From: Megalonaias nervosa
Taxonomy: Eukaryota; Mollusca; Bivalvia; Unionida; Unionidae
NCBI GenBank assembly: GCA_016617855.1
Contig: JAECUM010004319.1
Span: forward strand, 1 to 64,000
Length of the DNA stretch: 64,000 nt
Reading direction: 5' to 3'
Shown: in pieces, positions 59,510 to 64,000 of the stretch
Numbering within the stretch: position 1 is the stretch's first letter
Layout: every line of letters begins with the position of its first letter
Notes under the pieces: model-generated
The model's database searches: none
What the model was told of the DNA's origin: nothing
Seen by the model: only the letters and a program-made list of their open reading frames with translations
Position numbers and translations under genes: made by a program

Positions 59510-59542
59510 AATGTATGTATGTATGTATGTATGTATGTATAT
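59510..59542. repeat. (TATG)n microsatellite
   Basis: About seven TATG units. Confidence 0.9.
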
Positions 59543-60408
59543 GAAACTTAACTTGAATTCTAAACTTGTGAAATTTTCAAACTTCATTAGTGTTGTAATT
59601 ATAATAAAACTTGTGAAAAAATAAAAATAACAAAAATTTTAGAGCATTAGAAGGATTTCCTACTCCAGTTATTCCCTTCTAGGCATTCAATGTCATGAAC
59701 ACTCTTATTTACCAGTGTTTATAACTCCTAGAATTGTTCATGATTAGGCAAAATATATTTTGAATTCATGTTTTGTATGTTTTTCACACCTGCCATGAGA
59801 TCTCAATGCTCATTTAGTCAATTACAGAGGTTACTTAGCTCTGTATACTAATGGTGGGGACTTAACAGCCAAGGTCAAATGCGTACACATTTTCATTTCC
59901 AGGTGGTTTTGCACTTAGCACTAGTTCTATTGCATTTCTTCATTAACTGTAACTAAATAAAAAATTGTACTGCTTCCTGCAAGCAACTTTTTACCTTTTT
60001 GAGTGATTGTAGGTGAATACAATTTCAGGATGATCAAATTTCTTACTCTTTTAAATGTATCTTTAATTCTTTTGTGATATCTATTTCAATAATAGGTGTC
60101 TTTCAGTGCCATATATTTCTGTAGAAATTTCAGCACATTGCAAAGTCTTTTGATCCTTTCTAATGCAATACATCTGTTTAGAAATTCAAGCACTTTTCAA
60201 AGACTACTGTTCCTTTTCAACCACTTTTTCAGTACTTTTTGGAGCTGACCTATGATTCAAGTACTTTTCAAGGTAACTACAAAATTTCAACCGTTTTTCA
60301 TGATGGTGTGAACCATGTTTATGCAGTCATCATAGATTTCCTTGTTTGTCCTTACCCCAGCTGGGGCTCTACCAATTAAGTCATAACCTGGAAACATCTG
60401 AACCTGTG

Positions 60409-60540
60409 AAGTTGTAGTGGCTATGTGGTTAAGGCATCATATTGTAAACCACTCAAACCCCTAAAGTTGAATTGGTTAAGGCATGTGACTGATGACCAGA
60501 AGGGTGCAGGTTTGATAACCACTATTAGATCAGACAGGAT
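60409..60540 (+). repeat. tRNA-derived SINE pair
   Basis: Two A-box-like segments, GTGGCTATGTGGTTAAGGC and AATTGGTTAAGGCATGTGAC, the second followed by a B-box-like GCAGGTTTGATAACC. It looks like two tRNA-like heads in tandem. Confidence 0.6.
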
Positions 60541-61794
60541 CAGTTAGCCAATTATTTTTTTCAAGGCTGTACTTTACTCTTAATAAGGGTTTCATGACAA
60601 AGCATATTGGGGTATTATTTGGTAATATGGTAACACTATCAACTGACAAATTACTGAACCAAAAATTTGCTTGAAAATACTTAGGAATTTAAAATGTGGT
60701 CAAGTTTTAAGCAATAATTCTCTGTAATTTATAAACCAAGACATGGATTTTTAACATAACTATGTTCTTGCTGAAGCAAATTCAATAATGCAAATAAAAA
60801 GCCATGATTATGAACAGATTTCTGATCCTTAATTTAATATACTCGTTTTTTATATGTGGACTCCTCAAGAACCCCCAGTTAGGAGGAAGCTAGCAGCCCA
60901 GTGAGGTAACCCTCCATGGTCCAAATATCAATGACCTTTATATTTGTATGTAATTTCCTCAGGTCTGCATTACAAATGTGGTATTTTTAATAAATATATT
61001 ATGAACAGAATAATTTTGATTGGGACTGATCTTTTTTAATCTGGAAAGGGTGAACTTGTTTCCATTCTTTCCATCACTGGGGCCTAAACTATATTTAATC
61101 GATTCGGCTTGTACTTTCCTTTTATTAGGCATTTGAACCCAAAGGCAGGCTTCCTCTCCTTTTCAGATTATGAGTTTAATAATTATCTTTGTAAGAAAGT
61201 GATGGTTAATCCCTTTCAAGAGTGCATAGTTTGATGTCAGTTCGTTGTATTTTTTTGTCCCTTATATGTCAAGCTGTCATTTTCTTTGTCAGAAACACTT
61301 TGTCATTTTCTTTGTCATTTTCTTTGTCAGATCTTTTACAAGTTGTTTATCTGATGTAGGAAAAAAATAAGCTTATCAACAAAATTTGATCAACATCTGA
61401 TAAAAACAACTGAAGCCTCAAGTTTTCAAAAGCTCAATCATATGCAAGAATGCCCCATTTATATCCATATATATCGTTCATGTTCAAATTCATCCAAGAT
61501 CTTGATGATATATAAGTGTTATTTCCTAATTGCTAATGCCTCAAAAGTATAGAAAATGGCTATTATTCCCCACAAACTTTGCTTCTGTGACCAGGACAGT
61601 GATATTGTGAAATTTACCTATTTTCCAGAACATTCCAAATAGATTCAGTGCTGAGTAACTTGGAATAACTTCTAGAACTTTCCAGTAATATAAATAGTAG
61701 TATAAATACAGGGGCCTTAAGCCCACCAGTTCAGTTTAGTTCCAGCTGCCTAAGTGGATACATATCTGCATTTTTCTGAGATGGCATCAAGAGG

Positions 61795-63520
61795 TTGCAA
61801 GCATCCGGCAGACGTATTTTGCAGCCAATTTATCAAGACAAGAGCGAAAAGTACTCCGTGGAAGCATCTGCTAAGATGTGTGAGGCCTACAAGGCCTATT
61901 TCAGCATGCCTGTCAAGACAAACCCTGAGCAACTCATTTCACCTGTGAGCACTGCAAAAAAAACTCTGGAAGGTAAGATGGACAATTATTGCTCGGAATT
62001 TATTGTAATAAAAAATTTGTTAAAATTTTTAAAATTGTAGAAGTTTTTAGTTTTAAAATGTTGTACAATTTTTAATGTTATTGAAAAAATATATGAAAAA
62101 TGTTGCAAGAATCTCTTACACATTAGTCATGGGTGAAATAAATGTATTTTTGTAGGATGGTACAGAAGGGAAAAGAGAGCCATGAAGTTGGCTATCCCAA
62201 GAATTTGGCAGGAATCCACTGACCACTCAAGCAACTGCTACTTCTACATGGTGAACCCTTCCAAACACTGGACTGGCAAGAAAGCACCTGCTATTGCGTA
62301 TCCGGACCTTCCTTCATCCATTGCCCCTGTGCCACACTGCCCTGAGCTCCCCATACTCACTCCTCCATAGAGACAGCAGCTGTCTTTAGAAGAGGGCAGC
62401 AAGTCAGAGAGCAAGGAAGACACTGTAGATCCAGATGACAATTTCAGAGGTGGAGATGAGGAGAGAAACCCATACTACCCCAAGCAGAAAGACCTCAATG
62501 ACTTGATGTCTTGGCTCAAGCAGTGGAACTTGTTGGATGAAAGTGTGCAAGTCACAGATCAGAGGAAGCGTCACCAAGCTTTTTCCAGCTTCTTCACCCA
62601 TCAAGATGGGCTCTGCTTCTGCCACAATGTAACCAGTCTGTTCGATGCAATCAGAATCTCCTGTAACCAGAATGAGTGGCGCCTCTTCATTGACAGCTCA
62701 TCCAGGAGCCTCAAAGCTGTGCTGCTCCATAATGGGAACATGTAACCGTGTCTTCCCCTGGCTCACTCGGTGCACCTCAAAGAGGATTACAACAGAATCA
62801 AGACCTTTCTGGACGCCTTCAGGTATGATGAGTACAGCTGGGAGGTCATCAGAGACTTAGAAATGATGGCATTCCTGATGGGTCTCCAAGGTGGTTTTAC
62901 CAAGTTTCCCTGCTATCTTTGCCTTTGGGACAGCAAGGACACCAAGGCGCACTACCACAGGTGGGAGCCACTAGTGGACCCCCGGAATGTGCTTATGCCA
63001 CCACTGCACATCAAATTGGGCCTTATGAAACAATTTGTCAGAGCTCTAGATAATAAGTTGGCAACCTTCAAGACTTCTTCCCTAAGCTGTCTGAGGCAAA
63101 GGTCAAAGCTGGTGTCTTTGTCAGACCATAGATAAAGAAGATCCTGGAGTGCAATGAATTCTCCAAGAAGCTCACTAGTAAGGAGAAAGTGGCTTGGAAC
63201 AGCTTTGTTGCAGGGGTTTGGGGCTTCCTGGGCAATCACAAGGCTAAAACTATGTGCAGCTGGTTGAGACTCTGGTGAAGAATTCGGCACAATGGGCTGC
63301 AGGATGTCCCTCAAAAAGTCCATATCCTTGATGCTCATCTTGATAATTTCAAGGAGAACATGGGAGCGTACTTGTAGGAGCAAGGCGAGCACTTCCACCA
63401 GGATATACTGGACTTTGAACGCAGCTACCAAGGACAGTATAATGAGAACATGATGGGAGACTACTTTTGGGGACTGATTTGTGAAAGTGATTTACAGTAT
63501 AATCGTAAATCTTGATAAAA
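61795..63520 (+). pseudogene. Broken transposon-borne gene, PPLHIKLGLMK family
   Basis: Recognised as the protein family, common in arthropod, cnidarian and mollusc genomes as multi-copy uncharacterised genes, with GEKRAMKFAIPRIW, DHSSNCYFCMV, YPDLPSSIAPVPH, WRLFIDSS-RSLKAVLLHNGN, GGFTKFPCYLCLWDS and PPLHIKLGLMKQFV. All these blocks are visible here. Exon 1 (61795-61972) joins exon 2 at 62156 across an apparent intact intron (61973-62155), which restores EG|WYRREKRAM. Breaks: in-frame stops at 62368-62370 and 62743-62745, a frameshift near 63070, and further stops near 63129, 63277 and 63376. It cannot make a full protein. Activity and role of the family are unknown to me. Confidence 0.85.
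61973..62155 (+). other. Intron inside the transposon gene
   Basis: GTAAGA donor after GGAAG, TTTTTGTAG acceptor, 183 bp, AT-rich. Removing it restores the conserved E-G-W reading, so this copy moved as DNA and is not a processed pseudogene. Confidence 0.8.
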
Positions 63521-63763
63521 CTACTCACTTCTAAATCTTTTATGGTTATTTTTGTATTACTTTAGTATAAATCCATGTTAATTTTGATTTATATGTTGTT
63601 TTTTCTGACTTTGTGTGAACAAAAAGACACAAATTCGCCCGTTTTCTCACTGGAAATAGGTAAATTTCAAAATATCACTGTCCTGGTCACAAAAGCAATG
63701 TTTGTGGGGAATAATAGCCATTTTCTACACTTTTTAGGAATAAGCAATTACAAAATGACACTG

Positions 63764-64000
63764 ACTACCCAGGAAAAAAAACTGTGTTACACAGTGTAAT
63801 CTTATACTGCCTGCAGGCTCTGAAATGAGGAATAGACCCATTGTGTCCTCCTGCATGTCATAAGAGGCAAGTAACAAACGTAACCTTTCTTGCCGGGGAT
63901 GCATCTCATTATGTTCCAAGTCTTAGACTTTTAAGAAAATTATGCTTTATATTTTTATTGGGTACTCTAGGATTTTACCCTTTTTAGCCCTTACCTTTCT
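63764..64000 (-). other. Upstream PRKDC intron, part 2
   Basis: Nothing recognised; a short segment with 'cctgcatgtcataagaggca' may be part of a dispersed repeat. Confidence 0.5.

Larger units (their letters stand above)
57526..61514 (-). other. Upstream PRKDC intron, part 1
   Basis: Non-coding on present evidence. It holds a (TATG)n run (59510-59542) and a tRNA-like SINE (60409-60540). An open frame at 58549-58851 on the plus strand is unassigned. The preceding PRKDC exon should carry two bases of a split codon; none was found. Confidence 0.6.
61515..63763 (+). mobile_element. DNA transposon with ~110-bp inverted ends
   Basis: The left arm (61515-61632) and right arm (63643-63763) are inverted copies at high identity, for example 'agaaaatggctattattccc' in both. 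Termini look like A/CAGTGT...ACACTG. No target duplication is evident. The interior holds a decayed transposase-like gene. Its superfamily is not certain. Confidence 0.8.

Overview
The window is eukaryotic, AT-rich DNA taken from inside one very large, intron-rich gene on the minus strand. Thirteen exons, found by conserved peptides joined at matching GT/AG sites with consistent codon phase, encode about 674 codons of the DNA-dependent protein kinase catalytic subunit (DNA-PKcs, PRKDC). They run 5'->3' from position 57525 down to 1262 and cover, by my recollection of the human protein, roughly human residues 2250-2930: late HEAT-repeat region, the autophosphorylation cluster, and the lead-in to the FAT domain. 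Neither gene end lies in the window; the FAT remainder, the PI3K-like kinase and FATC exons should lie beyond position 1, and the N-terminal HEAT exons beyond 64000.

The protein is animal but clearly not vertebrate. DNA-PKcs, introns of 0.4-13.7 kb, DIRS-like and non-LTR retroelements, pogo/Tigger and hAT-type DNA transposons, tRNA-derived SINEs and tandem-repeat-bearing intron elements suggest a marine invertebrate, most likely a lophotrochozoan such as a mollusc. The organism is an inference.

Layout (plus coordinates; the gene reads right to left). 57526-64000: upstream intron with a decayed transposon carrying long inverted ends and an intron-bearing transposase-like gene (61515-63763) and a SINE. 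45017-57525: exons 1-4, a TA-flanked pogo-like element (51774-53605), a tandem-repeat element, SINEs and minisatellites. 36978-45016: exon 5 and an intron packed with pogo/hAT debris. 33027-36977: exons 6-7 (the SQ/TQ cluster) around a 45-bp minisatellite. 20858-33026: exons 8-10, LINE and possible DIRS remains, tandem-repeat elements. 7084-20857: exon 11 and a 13.7-kb intron with a LINE fragment, a DIRS fragment, a hAT MITE and a SINE split by two later insertions. 1-7083: exons 12-13 and more tandem-repeat intron elements.

No second independent host gene, RNA gene, CRISPR array or operon is supported. The most interesting points are the conserved SQ/TQ cluster, an in-frame duplicated splice donor in exon 10, the nested SINE insertions with an empty-site proof of the TA duplication, and a family of same-strand intron elements built of ~143-bp tandem units.
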